This document shows positions 18,183 through 26,983 of a DNA stretch of 64,000 nt, piece by piece. Origin of the DNA: TMED14 sp002167805 (GTDB lineage Bacteria > Bacteroidota > Bacteroidia > Flavobacteriales > Schleiferiaceae); the NCBI GenBank assembly GCA_965655795.1, contig CBFHHY010000003.1, positions 1 to 64,000 on the forward strand. The letters are read 5' to 3'. The position numbers and the translations under genes are program-made. The notes beneath the pieces were generated by a model. It was given only the letters and a program-made list of their open reading frames with translations. It did not search any database and had not been told where the DNA came from. How positions within the stretch are numbered: the stretch's first letter is position 1; each line of letters opens with the position of its first letter.

Positions 18183-18997
18183 TGAACTCTTCAAACGGTC
18201 CTATTGGACTGTTTGACTCAGGAGTTGGTGGGTTAACAGTCGCGAGGGCAATAGCCAGAAGACTACCTAAAGAAGATATTCTATACTTCGGGGATACGGC
18301 ACACTTGCCATACGGAGAAAAATCTCCAGATTCGATAAGAAAATTCTCCCTTGAGATTGCTAATCATTTAATTAAAAAAGGGGCAAAAATTATTGTTATT
18401 GCATGTAATTCAGCATCTGCAATAGCATATGAGTTCCTCTCCGAAAAGCTTGATATACCGGTATTTAATGTTATTGATCCAATCATCCAAGAACTTGAAA
18501 AATGTAAATCTCAAAACATAGGAATTTGGGGAACTAGAGCTACAATTAATTCAAATGTTTACCAGAAAAAACTGAAAAAATCATTACCTAATGCAAAGGT
18601 TCGAAGCACTGCGACTCCATTATTAGTTCCCTTAATAGAGGAAAATCAATTAAAAGGTAATATCACAGAATCATTAATTAAATACTACTTAGACAAGTCA
18701 GAAGTAAATGATGTGCACCATCTTGTTCTTGCATGTACTCATTATCCATTGATCGCCTCTCAAATTAGCAAACAATTGAAAAGTCGGGTAAAACTTTTAA
18801 GGACACCTTCAATTGTAGCAGAACATCTAGAGATTGAGTTAAAAAAAATGGAATTATTAAAGAAAGATAATTCTTCAATTAATTACCACTTTACTGTTTC
18901 TGATATTACCCCTACTTTCAAAAAAATTGGAAAAATATTCTTTGGTGCTGGCATTAATTTTGAAGAAGAAAATATTTGGGAATCAAATAGCATCTGA
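18182..18997 (+). CDS. murI: Glutamate racemase
   Basis: Converts L-glutamate to D-glutamate for peptidoglycan. The substrate motif GLFDSGVGGLTV is near the N-terminus and both catalytic cysteines are present (ACNSAS and ACTHYPL). The length (271) is typical. It is the last gene of the envelope run. Its 3' end overlaps the convergent carotenoid desaturase gene by 15 bases. Confidence 0.97.
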   Translation: MNSSNGPIGLFDSGVGGLTVARAIARRLPKEDILYFGDTAHLPYGEKSPDSIRKFSLEIANHLIKKGAKIIVIACNSASAIAYEFLSEKLDIPVFNVIDPIIQELEKCKSQNIGIWGTRATINSNVYQKKLKKSLPNAKVRSTATPLLVPLIEENQLKGNITESLIKYYLDKSEVNDVHHLVLACTHYPLIASQISKQLKSRVKLLRTPSIVAEHLEIELKKMELLKKDNSSINYHFTVSDITPTFKKIGKIFFGAGINFEEENIWESNSI

Positions 18998-20455
18998 GAC
19001 AATTTTTGCACTAAGTAAACATAAAGGGATTCCCCCTCCAGGATGAGCCGAACCTCCACAAAAATAAAGATTCCTTAAAGCTCTTTGATTAGGGTGTCTT
19101 AAGAAAGCCGAAAATGCAGAATTGCTACTGGATCCATACAAAGAGCCTTTCTCACTGCTGGTTTTAGACTGTATTTTAATTGGATCAAGATATTCTTCGC
19201 ATTCAATCAATGAAGAAATATCATGCCCTAATATTCTTTTAATTTTATCTAAGATCAAATTTTTCGCCCGCAACCTAATTGATTTCCAATCTTGGCCACA
19301 ATCGCTAGGAACATTTATCATAACAAACCAATTTTCTGAATTCTTAGGGGCATCTTGTATTATGTTCTTTGATGTGATATTGATATAAACGGTTGGGTCA
19401 GATGAGAGATTATACGATTTAAATAAGCTATCGAATTCCTCTTTATAGTCTTTACTAAATAAAATGTTGTGTAAATCCAATTCTGGAAAATTCGATTTTA
19501 TACCCCAATAAAAAATTAGCGCTGAAGAACTCCGTTCTTGTGTCAAAATTTTAACGGGCTCTTTTAAATGAGGAAGTAATTTTTGATAAGTTGGGGTAAT
19601 ATCCATGTTGCTTACGACAATATCCGAGCTAAAAACAAGTTCTTTATTCCCTCTTTTAACAATAATACCTTGAGCCTCTTTTCTATCTGATATTATCTTC
19701 AATACCTTTTCATTGAAATGAAAGTTAACTCCCTGACGTGTGGCAAGATTAACCAGGCTATTTGTTATATCAATCATACCTTTTTCAGGAAGAAATGTTC
19801 CAAAACCAAATTCTAAATGAGGTATCATACATAGAGTTCCAGGCGCGCGAAAAGGACTAGATCCATTAAAAGTAGCATACCTATCAAAAATCTGAATCAT
19901 ATGAGCGGTTCTAAATCGTCGGCTATGCACACTGTGCATCGAGGAGAATAATTTTAAAGAGGGAATTGCTAGAATAGTTCTAAAGATGGAGAATCTTAAA
20001 TATGTCTTCAGCCTATGTAGAGACCTCTTCAAAAAGAATTCAGAAGTAGACTCATACTGTTTTTTAGCTAGTTTTAAATGTGATCGAATTGCTTCACCGG
20101 ACTCCCCTAGCTTCGTTTCGGCTTCTCTTGTAAACTTATCTATGTCAGAATATGCAGTCAACGACTTCCCATCTTCCCAAAAATACCGACACGATTCATC
20201 TTTCTTTATATAATTAAAATATTCTCTCGGGTTCTCACCACATAATTCAAATAATTCATCAACATTTTGAGGTAGCGTAAATAAACTTGGGCCCGCATCA
20301 AATCGATATTTACCTAATTTGATTTGACTAAGCTTACCACCGGGGTATTCGTTGCTCTCATGCACATGGACCTCAAATCCTTTTTTTGCTAATCTTATTG
20401 AGGCAGCGATTCCAGCGATCCCTGAACCGATAATTCGAACTACTTTTTTTTCCAT
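18983..20455 (-). CDS. crtD: Carotenoid desaturase, CrtI/CrtD family (probably CrtD)
   Basis: A 490-residue FAD-dependent enzyme. The Rossmann motif GSGIAGIAASIRLA is at the N-terminus, followed by YPGGKLSQIKLGKYRFDAGPS. The C-terminal FAD motif FCGGSAHPGGGIPLCLLSA completes the fold. The N-terminal wording (GIAGIAASIRLA, FDAGPSLFTLP) fits the flavobacterial CrtD group (1-hydroxycarotenoid 3,4-desaturase) better than phytoene desaturase CrtI, but this is by eye. No other carotenoid genes are in the window. It overlaps murQ by 16 bases and is probably co-transcribed with it. Confidence 0.8.
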   Translation of the reverse strand: MEKKVVRIIGSGIAGIAASIRLAKKGFEVHVHESNEYPGGKLSQIKLGKYRFDAGPSLFTLPQNVDELFELCGENPREYFNYIKKDESCRYFWEDGKSLTAYSDIDKFTREAETKLGESGEAIRSHLKLAKKQYESTSEFFLKRSLHRLKTYLRFSIFRTILAIPSLKLFSSMHSVHSRRFRTAHMIQIFDRYATFNGSSPFRAPGTLCMIPHLEFGFGTFLPEKGMIDITNSLVNLATRQGVNFHFNEKVLKIISDRKEAQGIIVKRGNKELVFSSDIVVSNMDITPTYQKLLPHLKEPVKILTQERSSSALIFYWGIKSNFPELDLHNILFSKDYKEEFDSLFKSYNLSSDPTVYINITSKNIIQDAPKNSENWFVMINVPSDCGQDWKSIRLRAKNLILDKIKRILGHDISSLIECEEYLDPIKIQSKTSSEKGSLYGSSSNSAFSAFLRHPNQRALRNLYFCGGSAHPGGGIPLCLLSAKIVSDAI

Positions 20456-21243
20456 TCTATTAGAGCCTTACGAACACTTCCATTTTTTTTTAAGAGCTCC
20501 AGAGAGTCTTTTTCATTAATTCCCTCCAATTTATTGAGCATTTTTACACCTCTTTTTAAAAGCTTTTCATTTGTCAATTGCATGTCAATCATCATATTAC
20601 CTTCAACATGACCAAGTTTTATCATTAAAGATGTGGATAGCATATTCAATACCATTTTTTGGGCAGTCCCAGACTTCATTCTTGTACTTCCAGTCAGAAA
20701 TTCCGGCCCAACAGTAATTTCTATTGGATGATCTACCTGTTTTGATATTGGCGAATCTTCATTACAAACTATGCATGCCGTCAAACATCCAAAATTCTTA
20801 GCAGCCTTTAATCCTCCCAATACATATGGTGTTTTGCCACTAGCAGCGAGACCAATTACTGAATCATATTTATTCACTTTACAATTTTCTAAATCAATCC
20901 ATGCTTGATTTAGGTCATCTTCAGCATTTTCAACAGCCTTTCGAATTGCTTGGTCTCCACCAGCAATTATTCCATGAACCAAACCATGATCAACTCCAAA
21001 AGTTGGCGGGCACTCTGATGCATCTAATATCCCTAGTCTTCCTGAAGTGCCTGAGCCAATATAAAATAGCCTACCACCTTCTAACATTTTTTTAAAAACT
21101 GCATCAACTAACAATTCAATTTTGGGAATTTCTTTTTTTACCGCTCCTGATACTTTATGATCTTCATTATTTATATTAATCAATAACGAATTCGTATTCA
21201 TAATCTCTAAATTCTCATAAAATGAGTCTGACTCGGTAATCAT
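20440..21243 (-). CDS. murQ: N-acetylmuramic acid 6-phosphate etherase
   Basis: Cleaves the lactyl ether of MurNAc-6-phosphate in peptidoglycan recycling. The SIS-fold sugar-phosphate motif GSGTSGRLGILDASECPPTFG is intact. The second conserved block GSTRMKSGTAQKMVLNMLS and the segment GHVEGNMMIDMQ also match the family. I take the ATG at 21243 (267 residues), 2 bases after the rsmB-like stop; the longer reading needs a TTG inside that gene. No partner such as anmK is nearby. Confidence 0.95.
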   Translation of the reverse strand: MITESDSFYENLEIMNTNSLLININNEDHKVSGAVKKEIPKIELLVDAVFKKMLEGGRLFYIGSGTSGRLGILDASECPPTFGVDHGLVHGIIAGGDQAIRKAVENAEDDLNQAWIDLENCKVNKYDSVIGLAASGKTPYVLGGLKAAKNFGCLTACIVCNEDSPISKQVDHPIEITVGPEFLTGSTRMKSGTAQKMVLNMLSTSLMIKLGHVEGNMMIDMQLTNEKLLKRGVKMLNKLEGINEKDSLELLKKNGSVRKALIEWKKK

Positions 21244-21245
21244 AT

Positions 21246-22418
21246 TCAATCTTTTATTTTTTTTAATACCGCAACATAATAACCATCAGAGTCCTTATTA
21301 ACAGGCGATAATCTTTTTTGTTCTTGTAATTCAAATACAGTCTTATTTCGATTCAAAAACTTATAAATCTGATCCTCATTTTCTGAGGGAAGGATGCTGC
21401 ACGTGGCATAAATAAGAATTCCACCTGGCTTTAACAAAGACGAATAGGTATCTAAAATTTCTTGCTGTAATTGAATGGTATCTGCTAAAATTTTTGAGTT
21501 CAATTTCCATTTAATATCCACATCTCTACGAATTACTCCTGTCCCGCTACAAGGGACGTCTAATAACAATTTAGATGACCAATTTGAAATTTTCTGTAGG
21601 TCTTTTTTATCCTTATAATGAAGTGTTTTTATACAAGTGACACCGGCACGATTTGCCCGAGATTCAAGCTCTTTAAGTTTTTTTCTATTAGTGTCAATAC
21701 ATAATATTTCGCCCCTATTATTAATCTTTGCCGCCAGAGATAAAGCCTTACCTCCTGCACCTGAGCAACAATCTATAATTTTATCCCCTTCAACAGGATT
21801 AAGAAAATTAGGTATGAGTTGAGATCCACCATCTTGAATTTCAAAAAGTCCAGATTTAAAACTAGTTAGATTTTTTAAATTCTTTCTTTTTTTTAGCACA
21901 ATAGCCTCTGCAGAAATTTGAGTTTCCCTTGATTCGATCCCTTCCGCTGATAAAATTTTTAATAACTCATCCTTGGTTGTTTTCAAAGTATTTGCTCTAA
22001 GAATAACATTCGCCTCTTGGTTTAAAGCCTGAGAAATAGATACCCATTCTTTTCCCAATTCTTTTTCGGCAATTTTATCAAACCACGGTGCATAACTCTG
22101 AGCAATACCTATAGATAGATCTTTTGGAGTACTAAGAGTCTCCTCAATAGCCCAACTCCGGTAAACTTCGAAAAGTTCATTTAATTTATCTTTTGATAAG
22201 CTTGACTCCTCACCTTTTAAAAACCATAACAACCTCCACCAGCGTATCATTTCGTATGAATGTTTTGCAACAAATGCTCTGTCCCTTGAGCCCCATTTTT
22301 TTTTTGATTTGAGTTGATTTTCTATAATCCTGTGAGCATAAATCTTTGAGCTAAAAGACTCTTTTAAGATTTCCAAAATACCATTAAGAAGGTTACTATG
22401 TATTCTCAAAGGTTCCAT
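21246..22418 (-). CDS. rsmB: 16S rRNA (cytosine-C5) methyltransferase, RsmB/Sun-like
   Basis: A 390-residue SAM-dependent m5C methylase. An N-terminal NusB-like helical region precedes the catalytic domain. SAM motif I is DCCSGAGGKALSLA. The two conserved cysteines sit in VPCSGTGVIRRDVD and IYATCSILPSEN. It overlaps the upstream ABC exporter gene by 13 bases. RsmB-type is more likely than RsmF from length and wording, but the target base is not provable here. Confidence 0.85.
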   Translation of the reverse strand: MEPLRIHSNLLNGILEILKESFSSKIYAHRIIENQLKSKKKWGSRDRAFVAKHSYEMIRWWRLLWFLKGEESSLSKDKLNELFEVYRSWAIEETLSTPKDLSIGIAQSYAPWFDKIAEKELGKEWVSISQALNQEANVILRANTLKTTKDELLKILSAEGIESRETQISAEAIVLKKRKNLKNLTSFKSGLFEIQDGGSQLIPNFLNPVEGDKIIDCCSGAGGKALSLAAKINNRGEILCIDTNRKKLKELESRANRAGVTCIKTLHYKDKKDLQKISNWSSKLLLDVPCSGTGVIRRDVDIKWKLNSKILADTIQLQQEILDTYSSLLKPGGILIYATCSILPSENEDQIYKFLNRNKTVFELQEQKRLSPVNKDSDGYYVAVLKKIKD

Positions 22419-24172
22419 GTTTCGGGATTTTGCAATCGATATAAATCAGAATAAATACCCTTTGAATTCAATAGCTCTGAATGATTCCCTTGCTGAACCA
22501 TATGACCCTTATCAAATACTAATATTCTATCTGCTAAATGAACAGCACTGAGTCTTTGTGTTATAATTATGGTAGTCACTGTTTCCAATTCACTTTTTAA
22601 AGCTGAAAGAATTTTTGACTCAGTATCTGTATCTACGGCACTTAATGCATCATCAAACAATACAATTCTAGGTTTCTTGATCAATGCTCTTGCAATGCTG
22701 AGCCGTTGTTTTTGACCACCTGATAGCGTAACTCCACGCTCGCCAACAAGAGTATCATAGCCTTCTGAAAACCCACTTATATCTGAAGAAAGACTGGCTA
22801 AATCAGCAAAAAATTTAACCTGATCTAATGAAGCCTCATGACATCCGAATGAAATATTATCGGCTATACTATCGCTAAACAAAAATGGATCTTGTGGGAC
22901 TGTTCCTATTTGACTACGAAGTTTCTTAAGTGATATATTTTTTATTTCAATGTCATCAATAAAAATCTCTCCTTCTGTGGGTTCTATCATACGATTCATC
23001 AGTGATGCAAAAGTGGTTTTACCCGAGCCTGTTTTTCCAACAATAACAATTGTCTCTCCAGCTTTTATTTTCAGATTCAAATCAATAATGGCTTTTTTAC
23101 CATTTTCAGGATATATGAACGAAACATTTTTGAAATTTATAAATCCACGAATTTCATCTGGATGGACGACATTTTCATGATCCCTAATTTTAGGTTTTGT
23201 TTTTAAAAAATCATTAATTCTCTCCATTGAAGCCTCTGCTCTTTGAACCATACTCATTACCCAGCCAATACTTGCTACAGGCCATGTCAAAAGGTTAACA
23301 TAATAAATAAATTCTGCAATAACTCCTGGGCTGAGTCTTCCTCCAATAACTCCTTCACCCCCAATCCAAACAGCAATAAGGGTGCTCAATCCTACTAAAA
23401 GAAGAAGTAAGGGCATAAACAAAGCGTTTACTCGGTATAATCGTTCATTTTTTTTAAATGAAGTATTAGCACTAATCGCATAACGCTCAGTTTGTTCTTT
23501 TTCCAGGCCAAAGGATTTCAAAACCCTTAAACCAGAAAAAGTTTCTTGAGCCAATGTGCTTATAGCTGACTGCTGTTCCTGTAATTCGTGACTTCTACGA
23601 TTTATTAAGCCTGAGACTTTATAAATACTCCAAACTAAAATCGGCATTGGAGCCAGTGTTAAAAGAGAAAGCTTTAAATCCACTGAAAACATAAAAACAA
23701 GAGTAATAATGGCAGCAAAAGCAGTATTAATAGTATACATCAAAGAAGGGCCCAGATACATTCGAACTTTGCTCACATCTTCCGAAATTCTATTCATTAA
23801 ATCCCCGGTGCTATTATTTTTCAAAAACGAACTATCCAACTTTTGATAGTGATCATAGATATCATTTTTTAAATCGTATTCAATATGCCTTGACATTACA
23901 ATTAATGTTTGGCGCATCAAAAAAGTAAAAAAACCTTTTAATATACTCATCGCAAGAATGAGCAATCCGTATCTTATTAAAGATTTTCGCAAGCCTGTGT
24001 TTAGCTTACTTGATTCATTTGAAATTGCATTAGCAACCTGATCAAAAGCCTCCCTTACATAGATAGCGGGATAAACTGAGAAGCTTGCTGATAAAACAAC
24101 AAAAAAAATCCCACTTAATAAAAGCCATTTATACTTCCAAAAATAAGAGTTTAAAGTCCACAAGGATTTCAT
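22406..24172 (-). CDS. ABC-type multidrug/lipid exporter half-transporter (MdlA-like nucleotide site)
   Basis: A 588-residue half-transporter: six membrane helices (about 15-310), then an ATPase domain with Walker A GKTGSGKTT, signature LSGGQKQR and Walker B LFDDALSA. The catalytic glutamate after Walker B is aspartate (FDD rather than DE), a feature of one half of heterodimeric exporters such as MdlA/YheI. If so, its partner is not in this window. It is first in a minus-strand run with rsmB, murQ and crtD. The ATG is 4 bases after a TACCTTTA promoter element. Confidence 0.9.
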   Translation of the reverse strand: MKSLWTLNSYFWKYKWLLLSGIFFVVLSASFSVYPAIYVREAFDQVANAISNESSKLNTGLRKSLIRYGLLILAMSILKGFFTFLMRQTLIVMSRHIEYDLKNDIYDHYQKLDSSFLKNNSTGDLMNRISEDVSKVRMYLGPSLMYTINTAFAAIITLVFMFSVDLKLSLLTLAPMPILVWSIYKVSGLINRRSHELQEQQSAISTLAQETFSGLRVLKSFGLEKEQTERYAISANTSFKKNERLYRVNALFMPLLLLLVGLSTLIAVWIGGEGVIGGRLSPGVIAEFIYYVNLLTWPVASIGWVMSMVQRAEASMERINDFLKTKPKIRDHENVVHPDEIRGFINFKNVSFIYPENGKKAIIDLNLKIKAGETIVIVGKTGSGKTTFASLMNRMIEPTEGEIFIDDIEIKNISLKKLRSQIGTVPQDPFLFSDSIADNISFGCHEASLDQVKFFADLASLSSDISGFSEGYDTLVGERGVTLSGGQKQRLSIARALIKKPRIVLFDDALSAVDTDTESKILSALKSELETVTTIIITQRLSAVHLADRILVFDKGHMVQQGNHSELLNSKGIYSDLYRLQNPETWNL

Positions 24173-24176
24173 CTCC

Positions 24177-24184
24177 TAAAGGTA
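24177..24184 (-). promoter_or_regulatory. Promoter -7 element of the ABC exporter gene
   Basis: TACCTTTA on the minus strand differs by one base from TAnnTTTG. Four bases (GGAG) separate it from the ATG; that is too close for a ribosome-binding site to work, so the mRNA is probably leaderless. Confidence 0.4.
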
Positions 24185-24262
24185 ATACAAGGCATTTTGA
24201 GATTATATTAATACGAATCAAATTAACATAAATTCAGTATTAAAAAATAATTATTGACTTTT

Positions 24263-25873
24263 TTAAGTCTGCAGAATTCCTGGATTGTATGGTCTTTGAA
24301 TAGGCGCGTTATTAGCAGCTTCTATTCCTTGAGATATTACCGATCGAGTATCAGCAGGGTCTATAACAGAATCAACCCACATCTGCGATGCTGCATAATA
24401 AGGTGACATATGTTTTTTATATTTCTTATGAATATTCGCCAACATAGTTTTTTCATCTTCAGCAGACAATTCTTTAGATCGAGATTTTTCGATTTGAAGA
24501 AGAACTTTTGCTGCCTGATCTCCCCCCATCACAGCTATTTTAGCTGTTGGCCATGCCACGATAAGTCGTGGATCGTAGGCTTTTCCACACATTGCGTAAT
24601 TTCCAGCTCCAAAAGAGTGACCAACAATAATTGTGAATTTTGGTACAACGGAATTTGCAACCGCATTCACTAGCTTAGCTCCGTCTTTTATTATACCACC
24701 ATGTTCTGCTTTTGATCCAACCATGAAACCCGTGACATCCTGAAAAAATACCAGTGGTATGTTTTTTTGATTACAATTTGCAATAAAACGGGCTCCCTTG
24801 TCTGCTGAGTCTGAGTAAATCACACCTCCAATTTGCATCTCGCCTTTTGCATTTTTTATTATTTGACGGTCATTTGCAACTATCCCAACTGACCAGCCAT
24901 CTATTCGAGCATATGCAGTGATCAATGTTTTTCCAAAATCTTTTTTGTATTCTATAAAAGAATTTGCATCTACGATACATTCCAATAAAGAATGCATTGA
25001 ATATTGCTCAGACCCTGATGGAATTCGTTCATACAGTTTGTCTTGATTCAAAGGATCTAATGATGCATTTCTGCTAAAACCTGCTTTGGATGTTTCGCCC
25101 AACTTGTCCACAATCCCGCGTAAGGTTGATATTGCTTCCTCATCGTTTTTCACCTTATGATCAATAACACCTGATATCTGTGTTTGAGATATTGCACCAC
25201 CTAAAGTTTCATTATCAATATCTTCACCGATAGCTGCCTTCACCAGATAGCTGCCTGCTAAAAAAATACTTCCTGTTTCCTCAACAATAATGGACTCGTC
25301 ACTCATTATTGGTAAATAGGCACCACCGGCCACACAGGGACCCATTACTGCCGATAATTGAGGAATACCATGGCTACTCATAACGGCATTATTTCTAAAA
25401 ATCCTTCCAAAGTGCTCTTTATCAGGAAATATTTCATCTTGCATGGGCAAGAATACGCCTGCTGAATCCACTAAATAAAGAATTGGTATTCTGTTTTCCA
25501 TCGCCAATTCCTGGGCACGAAGATTTTTTTTAGCCGTCATTGGAAACCATGCCCCTGCCTTTACGGTAGGATCATTAGCAACTATTATGCACATGCGGTC
25601 TCTTACTTTTCCCATTACAACCACCACTCCCGCAGCGGGAGCTCCTCCATAATTTTCATACATACCTTCCGCTGAAAATGCACCGATTTCAAAAGAACGA
25701 GTATTTAAATCTAAAAGCAATTTCACCCTTTCGCGTGCGCTTAATTTCCCTTGACTAGAGAGCTTTTCTAATTTTTTTTTACCACCGCCTTTATGAATTA
25801 TTCCCAGACGTCTATTTGTCTCTGCAATCAGCATTTTTATTTCATCGACGTTTTTATTTCTTTTTATTGACAT
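24263..25873 (-). CDS. Acyl-CoA carboxylase carboxyltransferase subunit (methylcrotonyl-CoA carboxylase beta-like)
   Basis: A 536-residue biotin-dependent carboxyltransferase. It has both crotonase-like halves: the N-terminal half with ARERVKLLLD, GGAPAAG and MGPCVAGGAYLP, and the C-terminal half with PLVFFQDVTGFMVG and GHSFGAGNYAM. The wording of the C-terminal half (AWPTAKIAVMGGDQAAKVL) is closest to the beta subunit of methylcrotonyl-CoA carboxylase in leucine breakdown. A propionyl-CoA or geranyl-CoA enzyme cannot be excluded. The biotin carboxylase partner is not in this window. Confidence 0.85.
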   Translation of the reverse strand: MSIKRNKNVDEIKMLIAETNRRLGIIHKGGGKKKLEKLSSQGKLSARERVKLLLDLNTRSFEIGAFSAEGMYENYGGAPAAGVVVVMGKVRDRMCIIVANDPTVKAGAWFPMTAKKNLRAQELAMENRIPILYLVDSAGVFLPMQDEIFPDKEHFGRIFRNNAVMSSHGIPQLSAVMGPCVAGGAYLPIMSDESIIVEETGSIFLAGSYLVKAAIGEDIDNETLGGAISQTQISGVIDHKVKNDEEAISTLRGIVDKLGETSKAGFSRNASLDPLNQDKLYERIPSGSEQYSMHSLLECIVDANSFIEYKKDFGKTLITAYARIDGWSVGIVANDRQIIKNAKGEMQIGGVIYSDSADKGARFIANCNQKNIPLVFFQDVTGFMVGSKAEHGGIIKDGAKLVNAVANSVVPKFTIIVGHSFGAGNYAMCGKAYDPRLIVAWPTAKIAVMGGDQAAKVLLQIEKSRSKELSAEDEKTMLANIHKKYKKHMSPYYAASQMWVDSVIDPADTRSVISQGIEAANNAPIQRPYNPGILQT

Positions 25874-25891
25874 ATCTATAATTTAAAATTG

Positions 25892-26983
25892 CTAATATGA
25901 TAAAGATTCTTCTTTCAAAGGTTTATTACTCAAAATCCATTCTGCTGATTTTATCCAAATTTTATCTTGAGGGGAAGGGTCAGATAAAAAAAGTATAAGC
26001 CTTAATCCATTATCTATTTTTTGAAGAAAAAGAGCATCTGAAATTTTATCTCCCAATAAATCACCATACCAAAAAAGTTCAGGGACACAATTATTTATAG
26101 TGTCGACTAAGCTTGGTCCAATATCCTGAGAAAGATCATTATTCTCCTCTCCGTCTGGGCTAATAGTAACAATTAATGAATAATTTTCAATACTGCCACA
26201 AATACCATTAGATAAGACGGCTCCCATTGCATTAAGTGTGAGTCTGTCAGCATTATTATTTTGAAAAAACGTAAAACTTTTACCTGGATAAAATGAGGGA
26301 ATACTGGGATCATTTACACCAATATAACCTGTATCAATTGCAATAGGACAGCCGAATAAAAAATGACTTCCAAAATCCCTATTATGCCTTATATCAAATT
26401 CTAATTCCCCTGGATTCAGTGGGAATTGACTTAAGATTATTTGAGGGTTAACATTAAATATCTTAGTGATTCCCTCATCTGAAATAACAATTGCGTACCA
26501 CCTCAAAGAAAGATCAATTTCACTAATATTTCCAAAATAATTATATGCCTCGGTTATAATTTGATACTGATTCGACTCTATTAATTTCATTCTCTTTCTC
26601 TCATCTCCTGCTATTCCACCTTCCTCTAACCAAAGTATTAAGGAATCTCGGAAATATCCCGACTGTTTGCCATGGATAATTTTTATGAGGCTATCACTAG
26701 GCCATTTATATTTATTTGAAATTAATATTAATCGTAATAACTGATATTCAGAAAGTTGATACCATTTTTCCTCAGTTTCAGATAAAATAGACTTTATCTG
26801 CACAGAATCGATGTCTAAATTTTTATAAATAGAGAATTTCTGATTTATAATCGAATCAATTCTGAATATTGAATCTTCAACGAGTTTCGAACCGTTCGAG
26901 GAATATGTATTAACCAAACTATCCAATTGCCCAAATAGAGCTTGAGAGATCAGGAATATTGATAATATTATAATCCTCCGCAT
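25892..26983 (-). CDS. Secreted protein of unknown function
   Basis: A 363-residue protein with a signal peptide (cleavage near ALFGQ). The first half is helical and polar; the second half is beta-rich with ELFWYGDLLGDKISDALFLQ. This loosely recalls the calcium-binding GDLNGDG loops of FG-GAP-type repeats, but I cannot assign a family. No T9SS sorting domain or lipobox is visible, so it is probably periplasmic. The ATG (26983) shares a base with the lepB stop (TGATG), so translation is likely coupled; a longer reading needs a TTG. Confidence 0.7.
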   Translation of the reverse strand: MRRIIILSIFLISQALFGQLDSLVNTYSSNGSKLVEDSIFRIDSIINQKFSIYKNLDIDSVQIKSILSETEEKWYQLSEYQLLRLILISNKYKWPSDSLIKIIHGKQSGYFRDSLILWLEEGGIAGDERKRMKLIESNQYQIITEAYNYFGNISEIDLSLRWYAIVISDEGITKIFNVNPQIILSQFPLNPGELEFDIRHNRDFGSHFLFGCPIAIDTGYIGVNDPSIPSFYPGKSFTFFQNNNADRLTLNAMGAVLSNGICGSIENYSLIVTISPDGEENNDLSQDIGPSLVDTINNCVPELFWYGDLLGDKISDALFLQKIDNGLRLILFLSDPSPQDKIWIKSAEWILSNKPLKEESLSY

